The position numbers and the translations under genes were made by a program. Below are positions 7,422-16,269 of a stretch of 17,042 bases of DNA, one piece after another. The stretch is from Caryophanales bacterium UBA6331 (GTDB taxonomy: Bacteria > Bacillota_I > Bacilli_A > RF39 > UBA660), in contig DJSP01000072.1 of assembly GCA_002438065.1 (NCBI GenBank), positions 1-17,042 of the forward strand, in the 5' to 3' direction. The first letter of the stretch is position 1; the number at the start of each line of letters is the position of its first letter. Below the pieces are notes generated by a model that ran no database searches, was not told the origin of the DNA, and saw only the letters and a program-made list of their open reading frames with translations.

Positions 7422-8033
7422 ATGAATGGATGCAATGACGGATGTACTTATACATTTTGCGCACCAGCAGGCCCTACTGGACCAACTGGACCTAGAGGAC
7501 TACAAGGTATTCAAGGTGTACAAGGAATCCAAGGTATGCAAGGTCCAACAGGACCGCAAGGAATTCAAGGACCAGCTGGTGTAGCCGGAACACAGGGTGT
7601 AACTGGACCAACCGGAGCAACGGGAGCAACAGGTCCACAAGGAATTCAAGGACCAACCGGAGCAACTGGAATACAAGGAGTAACTGGACCAACCGGAGCA
7701 GCAGGAACTCAAGGAGTAACCGGCCCAACAGGTGCAACCGGAGCAACAGGCCCAACAGGTGCCACAGGTCCTACTGGTACAGCAGGTGAAACTCCAGTAT
7801 TTACAATAGGTAGTGTAACAACAGGTGCACCAGGTACAAATGCTGAAGTAACAATTTCAGGAACAGCTCCAAACTATACATTAAACTTTACAATTCCCCA
7901 AGGCCCTACTGGCCCACAAGGAGCAGAAGGAACTGAAGGAGCAACCGGCCCAACTGGATCAACAGGTGAAACTGGAGCGACTGGACCAACAGGCCCAACA
8001 GGCCCAACAGGACCAACTGGAGCAAGCGCATAA
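7422..8033 (+). CDS. Collagen-like (Gly-Xaa-Yaa) repeat protein
   Basis: This 203-residue protein is built of collagen triplets. A short N-terminus with three cysteines (Cys4, Cys8, Cys13) precedes Gly-Xaa-Yaa block 1 (about 17-122, rich in GPT, GAT and GIQ triplets). A 38-residue non-collagen insert follows (ETPVFTIGSVTTG...TLNFTIP), then block 2 (about 161-201), ending abruptly in GASA. The insert is the type known from collagen-like surface and exosporium proteins of Bacillota. There is no signal peptide, membrane helix or LPXTG, and no BclA-type C-terminal trimerisation domain. The ATG at 7422 is preferred over one at 7410 because AAGGA at 7406-7410 overlaps the latter. The Thr-rich triplets suggest glycosylation, and the N-terminal cysteines could cross-link trimers. 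Codon use is C/A-richer than its neighbours because of the repeats. Confidence 0.85.
   Translation: MNGCNDGCTYTFCAPAGPTGPTGPRGLQGIQGVQGIQGMQGPTGPQGIQGPAGVAGTQGVTGPTGATGATGPQGIQGPTGATGIQGVTGPTGAAGTQGVTGPTGATGATGPTGATGPTGTAGETPVFTIGSVTTGAPGTNAEVTISGTAPNYTLNFTIPQGPTGPQGAEGTEGATGPTGSTGETGATGPTGPTGPTGPTGASA
7470..8030 (+). repeat. Tandem 9-bp-type collagen triplet repeats
   Basis: The DNA encoding the two collagen blocks consists of imperfect 9-bp units (GGA-CCA-ACN and variants), with longer near-repeats such as the segment encoding GTQGVTGPTGA. Such tracts change length by slippage, so this gene's length probably varies between strains. The non-repetitive insert spans about 7788-7901. Confidence 0.75.
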
Positions 8034-8037
8034 GATT

Positions 8038-8081
8038 AAAAGAGAAAAATACTCATAAGAATGATTATCTTTCTCTTTTTT
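8038..8081 (+). terminator. Strong terminator after the collagen-like gene
   Basis: AAAAGAGAAA (8038-8047) pairs perfectly with TTTCTCTTTT (8070-8079). The stem continues inward as 8049-8056 with 8061-8068 (one mismatch), closed by an AAGA loop. The right arm ends in six T residues. The hairpin isolates the collagen-like gene from the Wadjet operon. Confidence 0.8.
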
Positions 8082-8173
8082 AAATATAAAAAAATTAAAG
8101 AATGATTGTTTCAATTATTTAAATTTATAAGTTATGTATAGTTTAAATATATTTTTAATATATTAAATAATAC

Positions 8174-8202
8174 TTTAAATAATTGATAAAATATGGTAAT
8201 AT
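8174..8202 (+). promoter_or_regulatory. Promoter of the Wadjet operon
   Basis: TTTAAA (8174-8179, 4 of 6 to the -35 consensus) and TAATAT (8197-8202, 5 of 6) are separated by 17 nt. A TGG extended -10 (8194-8196) strengthens the site. The leader to AAGGA (8213-8217) and the ATG at 8224 is very short. No operator or riboswitch is obvious in 8082-8173, which is plain AT-rich sequence. Confidence 0.55.
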
Positions 8203-8223
8203 AACGGCAATAAAGGAATTATT

Positions 8224-9708
8224 ATGAATGATATTAATGGATTACAAAAAAGTATAACGGAAACTAAATATTTATCTACTGATAACACATATAGATATAG
8301 ACCTATTATGAGGTTTTTTTATCATAAGTATGAAGAAGCGGTAAATTGGCTTTATAAAGAAGATATATATCCTTATATGAAAGAGTTAATACCTGATTAT
8401 TCAATGGAAGAGTTAGAAAGGGATTTAACTACTTTAGTTGATAATATGAGTTTGGTTACTTATCAAGATTATAAAAATATTCAAAGTTTAACTGAATTTA
8501 AAAACCGAAAACTTAGATATCAAATGACTGATTATGCAATTGAGATAGAAAGAATGACTATTAGATTAGAGGAACTAGAGGTTAAAGTAGCTTCATTATC
8601 GCCAAAAAGATTTGAAGTTTTAAAAGGATATTTAGAAGATTTGATTAAAATTAATTTTGATGATGTGCAAAGTGTATATGAACTCTGGGATAGGTTAATG
8701 AATGAATTTATTGATATAAATCAAAATTATCAAGATTTTTTAAAAAAATTTCAAGAATCTAAAACAGAAGAGTTACTTCAGAGTTATACTTTTTTAGAAT
8801 ATAAAGATAAGATGATACGTTATTTGAGGGATTTTATTCAGGGATATTTGCTTTATAGTGATGATATTAAAAGAACTATTAAAAAACTAAAAACTAGTGA
8901 TGTAGATCAAAAATTAATTAATGCTTTAGAAATGTATCAAAGAGCTATACCTATGAATTTTAATAATAATTTTGATTATGAAAAGTTTAGAAATTTAAAC
9001 TTAAATAGATGGAATAATTTGTGTAAGTGGTTTGTTAATAATAATGATACTACTGAAGGAGATAAAATGTTAGATACTACTAACGCAATTATTGTTCAAA
9101 TAACTAAGTGTGCTAATTCTTTACAAGAACTTCATGGTAATATGATTAAACGTAAAGAGGAATATAAATTTATTGCAAAACTATTTGATTCTTTTGTTTC
9201 AATAGATGATGCTAATAAATTATCTAGTCAAATTTTTGGAGTTACAAATGTGATGCATTTTAATGGTAATAGTTTAAATACTACTGATCTTATTGTTAAT
9301 TCTTATGATGTTAAACCAAATTATATAAGTATTGATCCAAATAATTATAAAGCTAGAGACAAAAAGAAAAATATAACAATTGAAGATAAAACTTCTGAAA
9401 AGAATAAAATCTTAAAAGAATATTTTGATAAAGAAAAAGAAAAGAAAAAAATATTAAAAGATTTTATCAGAAATAAATATATTAAATTTGATGATGATAT
9501 TTCAATAAAAAAAATTGAAAGAGAATATATACTTGATTTAATTAGTAGGTATGGATTAGTTAAAGATTTTAAAAAGGAACCGGTGTTTGGACTTAATTAT
9601 AAAATTAGTTTTAATAATAATGGTAAATATTGTACTATAAATTGTGAAGATGGTATATTGTCTATTCCATGTATGGAAATTTGGTTTGATGGTGATTTAA
9701 ATGAATGA
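8224..9708 (+). CDS. jetA: Wadjet kleisin-like subunit JetA (DUF2397/TIGR02677-like)
   Basis: This 494-residue protein is the first gene of the Wadjet operon. In the family JetA is the kleisin-like (MukF/MksF-type) subunit that bridges the JetC ATPase heads and recruits JetB. The N-terminal segment (RYRPIMRFFYHKYEEAVNWL from residue 24, then EFKNRKLRYQMTDYAIEIE near 91-108) matches the winged-helix start typical of DUF2397 proteins. The YKDKMIRYLRDFIQGYLL segment is also characteristic. The middle is alpha-helical, and a lysine-rich stretch lies near 385-425 before the C-terminal beta/winged-helix part. Length is normal for the family. AAGGA 6 nt before the ATG supports the start. Its last 8 nt overlap jetB. 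Identification rests on these motifs plus the canonical gene order; family numbering is from memory. Confidence 0.88.
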   Translation: MNDINGLQKSITETKYLSTDNTYRYRPIMRFFYHKYEEAVNWLYKEDIYPYMKELIPDYSMEELERDLTTLVDNMSLVTYQDYKNIQSLTEFKNRKLRYQMTDYAIEIERMTIRLEELEVKVASLSPKRFEVLKGYLEDLIKINFDDVQSVYELWDRLMNEFIDINQNYQDFLKKFQESKTEELLQSYTFLEYKDKMIRYLRDFIQGYLLYSDDIKRTIKKLKTSDVDQKLINALEMYQRAIPMNFNNNFDYEKFRNLNLNRWNNLCKWFVNNNDTTEGDKMLDTTNAIIVQITKCANSLQELHGNMIKRKEEYKFIAKLFDSFVSIDDANKLSSQIFGVTNVMHFNGNSLNTTDLIVNSYDVKPNYISIDPNNYKARDKKKNITIEDKTSEKNKILKEYFDKEKEKKKILKDFIRNKYIKFDDDISIKKIEREYILDLISRYGLVKDFKKEPVFGLNYKISFNNNGKYCTINCEDGILSIPCMEIWFDGDLNE

Positions 9709-10888
9709 TAGTATAAGTGAAGATTTTAAGTTTTTATTAAATAAATTCATAGTTGTTAAAGATTATGATAGAGAAAAGTACTATAAAATTAAAAAGAATC
9801 AGGTATCTATTAGAGATTTTGTTAGTAAAAATTTAGGAAGTAATTTAATTATAAAAGAAAATTTTATTAAACTAGAGAAAATACCTTCTTTTGCAAAAGC
9901 GAATTTGGGAATAAGAGAATTTGAAAATGTGTTAGATTACGTTCTTCTATGTTTAGTTTTGTTATATTTGGAAGATAAAGTAAAAAATGATGTCTTTGTT
10001 CTAACTAATTTAATTGATTATTTAAGAAATACAGCTATAACTCTTAATTTTAATAATGTTCCTGATTGGAATTTAATGGAAGATAGAAAGTCACTGACAA
10101 GAGTTATTAATTTTTTAAGGGATAATAATGTTATTGAAGTTAGAGATGAAGATAAAAATGGTTTTATTATGGATAAAAGTTCAGATGCTTTATATTCAGT
10201 AACTGGAATTTCCAATTATGTTATGAGAGTTTTTAATCAAGATATTTTTAATCATGAGAGTTATCAAGATTTTATAAATGATGAATGGTTAAATCAAGAT
10301 GATACTAGAGGGGATGTAAGACGTTATAAAGTTTATCGTAATATATTATATACGACAGTTGTTTATTCTAAAGATATAAGTGAAAGTGAATCTGATTATT
10401 TAAAGAAACTTAGAAATCATATGGCGATGGTGTTAAATGATTTTAATTATGATTTAGAGGTTACTAAAAATATGGCACTAGTATATGAATATGAAAATAA
10501 GATATATAAAAATAGTTTTCCTAATAATAGAAAAATTACAGATATAATTTTAATGATAAATTCTAAATTGTATACCTTAATAGAAGAAAATAAAGTAACG
10601 CTTGATTTAAATGAGAATGCTTATATAAGTAGGGAAATGTTTGATAATTTACTTAGAGAAATAAGAGTTGATAATAAGGATTATTTTAATAAGAACTATT
10701 TAAATTTATCTCATAGTAGTTTTTATAATGAAGTAGAAAATAAAATGATTAATTACGGATTTATTGAAAAACAAGAAAATGGTTATTTAATTATGCCTCT
10801 TATTTATAGATATCAAGGTATACTAAATAAAAATGAAAGTGATGATAATAAACAAATTAGTTTATTTGGAGGTGAAGAAAATGTATAA
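9701..10888 (+). CDS. jetB: Wadjet KITE-like subunit JetB (DUF2398/TIGR02678-like)
   Basis: This 395-residue protein is the second Wadjet gene. JetB proteins are MukE/MksE-like winged-helix subunits that sit on the kleisin and contact DNA in the SMC-like complex. The sequence is helical with winged-helix signatures. Recognisable family segments are the early KLEKIPSFAKANLGIREFEN, the LDYVLLCLVLLYLEDK helix, and INFLRDNNVIEVRDEDKNGF followed by DALYSVTGISNYVMRVFNQD, as in DUF2398 proteins. The C-terminus is a Gly/Glu tail (SLFGGEENV) whose codons also supply the ribosome site for jetC. The start overlaps the jetA end by 8 nt. No truncation or frameshift is visible. Confidence 0.88.
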   Translation: MNDSISEDFKFLLNKFIVVKDYDREKYYKIKKNQVSIRDFVSKNLGSNLIIKENFIKLEKIPSFAKANLGIREFENVLDYVLLCLVLLYLEDKVKNDVFVLTNLIDYLRNTAITLNFNNVPDWNLMEDRKSLTRVINFLRDNNVIEVRDEDKNGFIMDKSSDALYSVTGISNYVMRVFNQDIFNHESYQDFINDEWLNQDDTRGDVRRYKVYRNILYTTVVYSKDISESESDYLKKLRNHMAMVLNDFNYDLEVTKNMALVYEYENKIYKNSFPNNRKITDIILMINSKLYTLIEENKVTLDLNENAYISREMFDNLLREIRVDNKDYFNKNYLNLSHSSFYNEVENKMINYGFIEKQENGYLIMPLIYRYQGILNKNESDDNKQISLFGGEENV

Positions 10889-13800
10889 AGCTAGTAAAAT
10901 GGGACTTTTGAATTTTTGGTTATATGATGATGAAGAATTTTATTTTGGTGATGGTAAATTGTTATTACGTGGACAAAATGGTTCAGGAAAATCGGTAACA
11001 ATGCAGTCATTTATTCCTTTAATTTTAGATGGAAATAAATCACCTAAAAGATTAGATACTTTTGGTTCTAGTGATAAACATATTGAATATTACATTTTAG
11101 GTGAAGATAAAGATGAATCAACTGGATATTTATATATGGAATTTTATGATGAAGAGTTAGATAAATATATTACTATTGGAATGTCTCTTCATTCTAAAAG
11201 AGGACGTAATACGGATTTTGTAGGTTTCTGTTTAAAAGATGGTAAAAGAGTAAATGTAAATGGTTTTCACTTATATAAATGTAATGATGGTATTCACAAG
11301 ATTCCTTTAACTAAATTAGAACTTAAAAGTGCAATTGGTCCAGAAAACTATATAGTCACTACTTCAAAAGAATATAAAGAAATGGTAAACAATTTGTTAT
11401 TTGGATTTAATAATGTAGAATCTTTTGATGAATTTATTAACTTGTTATTACAAATTAGGAGTCCTAAGCTATCTAAAGAGTATACACCAACAATGTTAAT
11501 GAATACTTTAAATGAAGTACTTCCTCCGCTTAATGATGATGAGGTTATGCCTTTATCAGAAGGTATTCAAAATATGAATGAATACAAAGAAAAACTAGAA
11601 AAAACTAAACAAGATATAAAAAACTTAAATGGATTTATAGCATCTTTTAATAATTATAATAAAGGTATATTGAAGAGAAAAACTAAAAATTTGATTGTTA
11701 AGCATGATAATTTAAATGAGATTAATAAAAAGTTAAAAGAATTAAATAATGAATTAGAAAATAAGAATCGTGAGCTTACGTTATTAAAAGAAGATAATGA
11801 AAAACTTGATCAAGAGTATAATTATGCTAAAGCAAAAAGAGAAACAATCAATTTAGGAGATTTGGAAGAAAAAGCAAGTGAAAGCAATAAATTAAGTCTT
11901 CTTATTAATAGTTTAGAGGAACAAATAAAAGATATTAGACAAAAAATTCAAAATTTATATAATCAAAAAAATAATATCTTAGAAGAAATTGATAATTTAA
12001 ATAAAGAAGAAAAAAGTTATAAAGATGCTATAGAAAAGTATATAAAAGGATTAAATGAGAACGCTGCTCTAATTAATTTTAGTCAATTTATTAATACATT
12101 AAATAGTGAAAATTTAGAAAAAATTAATCTTAAATATTTAGAAAAAATATTAAGTGAAAAAATAGATACTGTTAATTGTTGTTTAGAACTTTTGAAACAA
12201 AAAAACAATATTATTTATAAACAGGATGTTGCTAATTCAAAGTATATGGAGCTAACTAAAAAACAAGATGAACTTAATGTAATGATTAAAAAATTAAGTA
12301 GTGATATAGAAAATGAGTTAGAAGATTTAATTAGAAAAATTAAGGCTTTAAAGGATACTAATGCATTTTTACTTATTGATGATGATTCTTATGGTAAGAT
12401 AATTAATTTGTTAGATTTATATGATAAAGATAAATATTTAGAGGCTAAAAAATGCTATGAAAATTGTGCTTGTTCTATTAGAAATCAATATCAACTAGAA
12501 ATTAATGATTATAAGGTTAAAATAGATGTTATCAATAATTCATTAGAAATTTTAGGTAATGAATTAGATGAACTTTTAAATGCAAAGGATATAACGCTAC
12601 CTGAAGATAATTTTGCTTTAGAAAATAATGGGAAATTAAAAGAGTTAAATATTCCTTATACTTATTTTTATCAAGTTGTTGATTTTAAAAATGATGTATC
12701 AGAAAAAGAAAAACAAGCTTTGGAAGAGTCACTTTATTCTTCGGGAATATTGGGTGCTAAGATAATTGATGTAAAATTTGTTAATAAAGTTAAAGATATT
12801 AACATTAATTATTTAGTTCCTAGTAATAATAAAAAGTATAATTTAGCTAAATATTTAATGCCTGTTGATAATGATATTGTAACAAATGATTATATAGAAT
12901 CTATTTTAGAATCAATAAGTGTTTCAAATGATGATGATATAAATGTAACTTTAGATGGGTATAGATTTGATTTTTATAAAGGTTTATTGTCTAATAATTA
13001 TGAAAATAAATATATTGGTTTAATTGCTAGACAAAATTTAAGAAAGAAGAAAATAGATAAACTAAATGAAGAGATAGAGATTAATAAAAAGAAAATTGAT
13101 AGTTTGAATAGTTTGGTTAATGGTGTTGTAAGTAGAATTAACAAAGTTGATGAAGAAATTTTAAAATTTCCTATTGATGATACATTAAGTAAAATAAGTG
13201 AAGAAATTTATAAAAATCAATTAAAATTAGATAATTATAATGAAGATGCTAGTAAATTAATGGAAGAACTTGCTATTTATCAAAAAGAAATAAACGAACT
13301 TAATATTAAGATAAGTGATTATAATGGAGAGATACCACTTACTTTATCTTCTTATGAAAATGCGAGAAATATTTTAAGAAATATTGAAAATGATACAAAT
13401 TCTTTACAAAGGGAAGCTAATAATTTTTATAATGTTAAACGTGTTATTTGGGAAAAGAATGAACGCTATAATTCTTTAGAAGAAATAATAAATGATTATG
13501 ATAATAATATGAATAAATTAAAAAATGATTTAAATGATTCTAAAGTTAAGAAAAAAGCTATAGATGATGTACTTTATAGTGAGGAAAATAATAATATTAG
13601 AGAAGAAATTAGTAGATTAGATACAATAATTAATACGTATAATGTTAAAAGTAATAAACTATATCAGTTAATTGGTAAATTGGAACAAGGTATTGAGAGT
13701 GAACTTGAAAATATTAGGCTTACTAATGATAGTGTAAAAGTTCATAACGAGTTATATGAAATAGCAAGAACAATTTTAATTGATGAATTGAATCTTGGAT

Positions 13801-14945
13801 ATATTAAATATTTGGAATTAGATATTAATATGGATAAAGACTTTGGAATTAAAGACGTAATTAAGTTAAATAAAATGGTTGAAGATATAAATATTGATGA
13901 TATGGAATTAAAATATAATCAGGCTATAAATAATTATCGACAGGATTTAATAGATTATAATTTAAGAGATACTTATATTTTTAATGAAAGTGCAGAAAAT
14001 TTTAAGGGATTAAGTGAGTCTATTTTATCGGATGAACAGTTTAGCAGTGAGTTAGATTTAGCTAAAAGAAGAAATGTTTCATTTTCTTACCAAGGAAAAA
14101 TGGTTGATTGCTATAGTTTGTTAGAATCATTAACTGATAAGTATGATGTAGATAAAACATATTTAGATGAACAGGATAAAAAGATATTTTATGATATTTT
14201 AGTTAAAACTACTGGTGAAAAAATTAAACAAAAAATTATGCTTGCAGAAGATTGGGTTAATAAGACTAATAAGATTATGCAAGAACATGGTAAGGATAGT
14301 AAGTTATCATTTTATTTAGAATGGCATCCTAAAGATGCTGAGGCTATGGATGAGATGAACACGAAAGATTTGGTAACATTATTTAAAAGAGATAGTGGAA
14401 CTATTCGTGATGAAGATATTGAAAGATTAGTTAAACATTTTAGAAATAAAATTGATAAGGCTGAAGAATTTGGATATCAAGGATCGGAGTCATATTTTCA
14501 AATTATATTTGATATTTTAGATTATAGAAATTGGTTTGAATTTAAATTATTTTATAAAAAAGATGATAGTCTTAAAAAGGAACTAACTAATAAGATTTTC
14601 TCTGTATTTAGTGGTGGAGAAAAGGCTAAGACAATGTATGTTCCATTATTTGCTAGTGTTTATGCTAAACTTGATGGTGCTAAAAAGAACGCACCAAGAT
14701 TAATAGCGATGGATGAAGCATTTGCTGGTGTTGATGAACAAAATATTGAAGAAATGTTTGGAATTTTAGATAGTTTTAATTTGGATTATTTATTAACTAG
14801 TCAGGCGTTGTGGTGTACTTATAGCAATATAAAAAATATAAATATATGTGAGTTAATACATCCTAGAGGTTCTAAATGTATTGGCATACATCGATATAAT
14901 TGGAATGGTTTAGTAAAAACCTATATTGTAAATGAGGTAGTATGA
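10881..14945 (+). CDS. jetC: Wadjet SMC-like ATPase JetC (TIGR02680-like)
   Basis: This 1354-residue SMC/MukB-like motor powers DNA loop extrusion by Wadjet. The N-terminus has the TIGR02680 signature (GLLNFWLYDDEEFYF) and Walker A GQNGSGKS at 31-38, then LDGNKSPKRLDTFGSSDKH. Long coiled coils occupy about 235-580 and 717-1000, around a globular hinge-like region (about 590-715). The C-terminal head carries the ABC signature SGGEK at 1244-1248 and Walker B LIAMDEAFAG with the catalytic Asp1278-Glu1279. All ATPase motifs are intact and length is typical. The ATG at 10881 is chosen because GGAGGTGA lies 5-7 nt upstream and the family N-terminus begins there; an in-frame ATG 16 codons earlier lies inside jetB. 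It overlaps jetB by 8 nt and jetD by 4 nt. Confidence 0.95.
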   Translation: MYKASKMGLLNFWLYDDEEFYFGDGKLLLRGQNGSGKSVTMQSFIPLILDGNKSPKRLDTFGSSDKHIEYYILGEDKDESTGYLYMEFYDEELDKYITIGMSLHSKRGRNTDFVGFCLKDGKRVNVNGFHLYKCNDGIHKIPLTKLELKSAIGPENYIVTTSKEYKEMVNNLLFGFNNVESFDEFINLLLQIRSPKLSKEYTPTMLMNTLNEVLPPLNDDEVMPLSEGIQNMNEYKEKLEKTKQDIKNLNGFIASFNNYNKGILKRKTKNLIVKHDNLNEINKKLKELNNELENKNRELTLLKEDNEKLDQEYNYAKAKRETINLGDLEEKASESNKLSLLINSLEEQIKDIRQKIQNLYNQKNNILEEIDNLNKEEKSYKDAIEKYIKGLNENAALINFSQFINTLNSENLEKINLKYLEKILSEKIDTVNCCLELLKQKNNIIYKQDVANSKYMELTKKQDELNVMIKKLSSDIENELEDLIRKIKALKDTNAFLLIDDDSYGKIINLLDLYDKDKYLEAKKCYENCACSIRNQYQLEINDYKVKIDVINNSLEILGNELDELLNAKDITLPEDNFALENNGKLKELNIPYTYFYQVVDFKNDVSEKEKQALEESLYSSGILGAKIIDVKFVNKVKDININYLVPSNNKKYNLAKYLMPVDNDIVTNDYIESILESISVSNDDDINVTLDGYRFDFYKGLLSNNYENKYIGLIARQNLRKKKIDKLNEEIEINKKKIDSLNSLVNGVVSRINKVDEEILKFPIDDTLSKISEEIYKNQLKLDNYNEDASKLMEELAIYQKEINELNIKISDYNGEIPLTLSSYENARNILRNIENDTNSLQREANNFYNVKRVIWEKNERYNSLEEIINDYDNNMNKLKNDLNDSKVKKKAIDDVLYSEENNNIREEISRLDTIINTYNVKSNKLYQLIGKLEQGIESELENIRLTNDSVKVHNELYEIARTILIDELNLGYIKYLELDINMDKDFGIKDVIKLNKMVEDINIDDMELKYNQAINNYRQDLIDYNLRDTYIFNESAENFKGLSESILSDEQFSSELDLAKRRNVSFSYQGKMVDCYSLLESLTDKYDVDKTYLDEQDKKIFYDILVKTTGEKIKQKIMLAEDWVNKTNKIMQEHGKDSKLSFYLEWHPKDAEAMDEMNTKDLVTLFKRDSGTIRDEDIERLVKHFRNKIDKAEEFGYQGSESYFQIIFDILDYRNWFEFKLFYKKDDSLKKELTNKIFSVFSGGEKAKTMYVPLFASVYAKLDGAKKNAPRLIAMDEAFAGVDEQNIEEMFGILDSFNLDYLLTSQALWCTYSNIKNINICELIHPRGSKCIGIHRYNWNGLVKTYIVNEVV

Positions 14946-16171
14946 GTCCAGAAGAATATGTTTTAAATAATTATAAGTTAGATAGATTTTTTGAAAAGTG
15001 TAAAATTAAATATTTAACTTATGGAAAAGTATGTGGGAATATAGTAATTGATAATATAAGTTTGGAAGAAGCTAAAAGTTTGCAAACCGTGTTTTTTAAA
15101 ATTTATACTGAAGGAAGTACTGTTAAAATAAATGTTGATAAGTTTAGAAAGGCTCTTCGAGGAACTAAGTTAGAAACATTTGATTTTATAAAATATTTTA
15201 AGTTAGTTGATAAAAATTTTGAAGAGATAACTAATAAGGAAAGAAAGCAAAATGACCTAGATGAGTTTTATCAATATTTTGAAGAAATGCCTATTATAAC
15301 GCAGTTAAAAGAAATAATTTTAGATAATGATAATAAGAATTTAAGTACTGTTTTAAGAGGAAGATATAAGAAGAATAAGAATTCTTTAAGAAAAGAGTTA
15401 TTAGATATTAGTTTGCTTTTAGAAAATGTTCCAAAAGGATATACTTTATTATCTGTTTATTCATCATTAACTGGTGATAGTCATTATTTGGATTTTCAAA
15501 ATAATAATTTGTTTTATATAATTTTAGCTATAATGTATAAAAGAAATTATGAAAATTCGATTAAGTTTAAAAAAGAGTTACTTAAGTTAATAAATGTTTA
15601 TTCTGATTCGATAAGTAATTATGTAAATACATACAAGTTGTTAATTAATGATAAATTTGACTTTCTATATGATAATTATGGAGTTATTAATTTGAATTTG
15701 GAAAATATAAATAATGTAAGTAAGATTAGTGGTATTGGAAATAAAATATTTATATTTGAAAATCCTTCAGTTATTAATTATTTAAAAGATAATAATTTGA
15801 ATATATCTATGGTTGTGTGTAATGGGATGCCTAATAATGCGATGATGGAATTAATTGATAGAATTGATTGTGGTTGTGAAGTTTATTATCATGGTGATTT
15901 TGATCCGGAAGGATTACTTATTGCTTGTAAAATAAAAGAAAAATGTAAGCGTGTTAGATTTTTGGGCTATGATGAAGATAATTATTATTTAAGTAATCCT
16001 GTTAAAAGTATAAGTAAAAGTAGATTGCATAAACTATTGTTAGTTAATGATAAAGAACTTTTAGATATAAAAAACTGCTTATTAAAAGAAGATAAAGCCG
16101 GTTATGAAGAAAATTTACTTGAAAATATAAGAATAATGATAAAAATTATAATAAATTATGATGATAAATAG
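14942..16171 (+). CDS. jetD: Wadjet Toprim nuclease JetD (DUF2399/TIGR02679-like)
   Basis: This 409-residue protein is the effector nuclease of the system. JetD is a topoisomerase VI/Spo11-like Toprim protein that cuts DNA when the JetABC motor stalls on a small circle. The N-terminal half is helical and likely contacts the complex, with LLSVYSSLTGDSHYLD near 168-183 matching the TIGR02679 LPxxAxxxTGxPHxxD region. The Toprim fold holds its acidic triad: Glu273 in FIFENPSV, and Asp319 and Asp321 in HGDFDPEG. A C-terminal GYEENLL motif is also typical. The ATG overlaps the jetC stop as ATGA, with GAGGT 3 nt upstream, so translation is probably coupled. All catalytic residues expected for cleavage are present. 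Confidence 0.92.
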   Translation: MSPEEYVLNNYKLDRFFEKCKIKYLTYGKVCGNIVIDNISLEEAKSLQTVFFKIYTEGSTVKINVDKFRKALRGTKLETFDFIKYFKLVDKNFEEITNKERKQNDLDEFYQYFEEMPIITQLKEIILDNDNKNLSTVLRGRYKKNKNSLRKELLDISLLLENVPKGYTLLSVYSSLTGDSHYLDFQNNNLFYIILAIMYKRNYENSIKFKKELLKLINVYSDSISNYVNTYKLLINDKFDFLYDNYGVINLNLENINNVSKISGIGNKIFIFENPSVINYLKDNNLNISMVVCNGMPNNAMMELIDRIDCGCEVYYHGDFDPEGLLIACKIKEKCKRVRFLGYDEDNYYLSNPVKSISKSRLHKLLLVNDKELLDIKNCLLKEDKAGYEENLLENIRIMIKIIINYDDK

Positions 16172-16184
16172 ATAAAATTAAACT

Positions 16185-16220
16185 AAAACAACACATAAAA
16201 GCTGACTTATGTGTTGTTTT
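16185..16220 (+). terminator. Terminator of the Wadjet operon
   Basis: AAAACAACACATAA (16185-16198) and TTATGTGTTGTTTT (16207-16220) form a perfect 14-bp stem with an 8-nt loop, starting 13 nt after the jetD stop. The A/T-rich ends make it usable in both directions. Confidence 0.75.
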
Positions 16221-16269
16221 AATTTAAAATCATTGTAGGTGATGTAAAATTGAAAAATCGCATCATTAA

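Noticed and set aside
7422..8033. Regular repeats suggesting a CRISPR array
   Set aside because: The repeats are in-frame 9-bp collagen triplets in an open reading frame, without unique spacers of constant length. Leucine-rich frames on the opposite strand are shadows of the repeats.
10833..10880. Upstream in-frame ATG adding 16 residues to JetC
   Set aside because: It lies inside jetB, lacks a good ribosome site and adds residues not seen in the family. GGAGGTGA before the ATG at 10881 fits far better.
9360..14945. Mycoplasma-type genetic code suspected from the extreme AT content
   Set aside because: TGA closes jetA and jetC exactly at the start overlaps of the next genes, and Trp is encoded by TGG.
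8224..16171. Condensin MukBEF/MksBEF for chromosome segregation
   Set aside because: The JetC N-terminal signature and the adjoining Toprim JetD with DUF2399-type motifs identify Wadjet rather than a housekeeping condensin.
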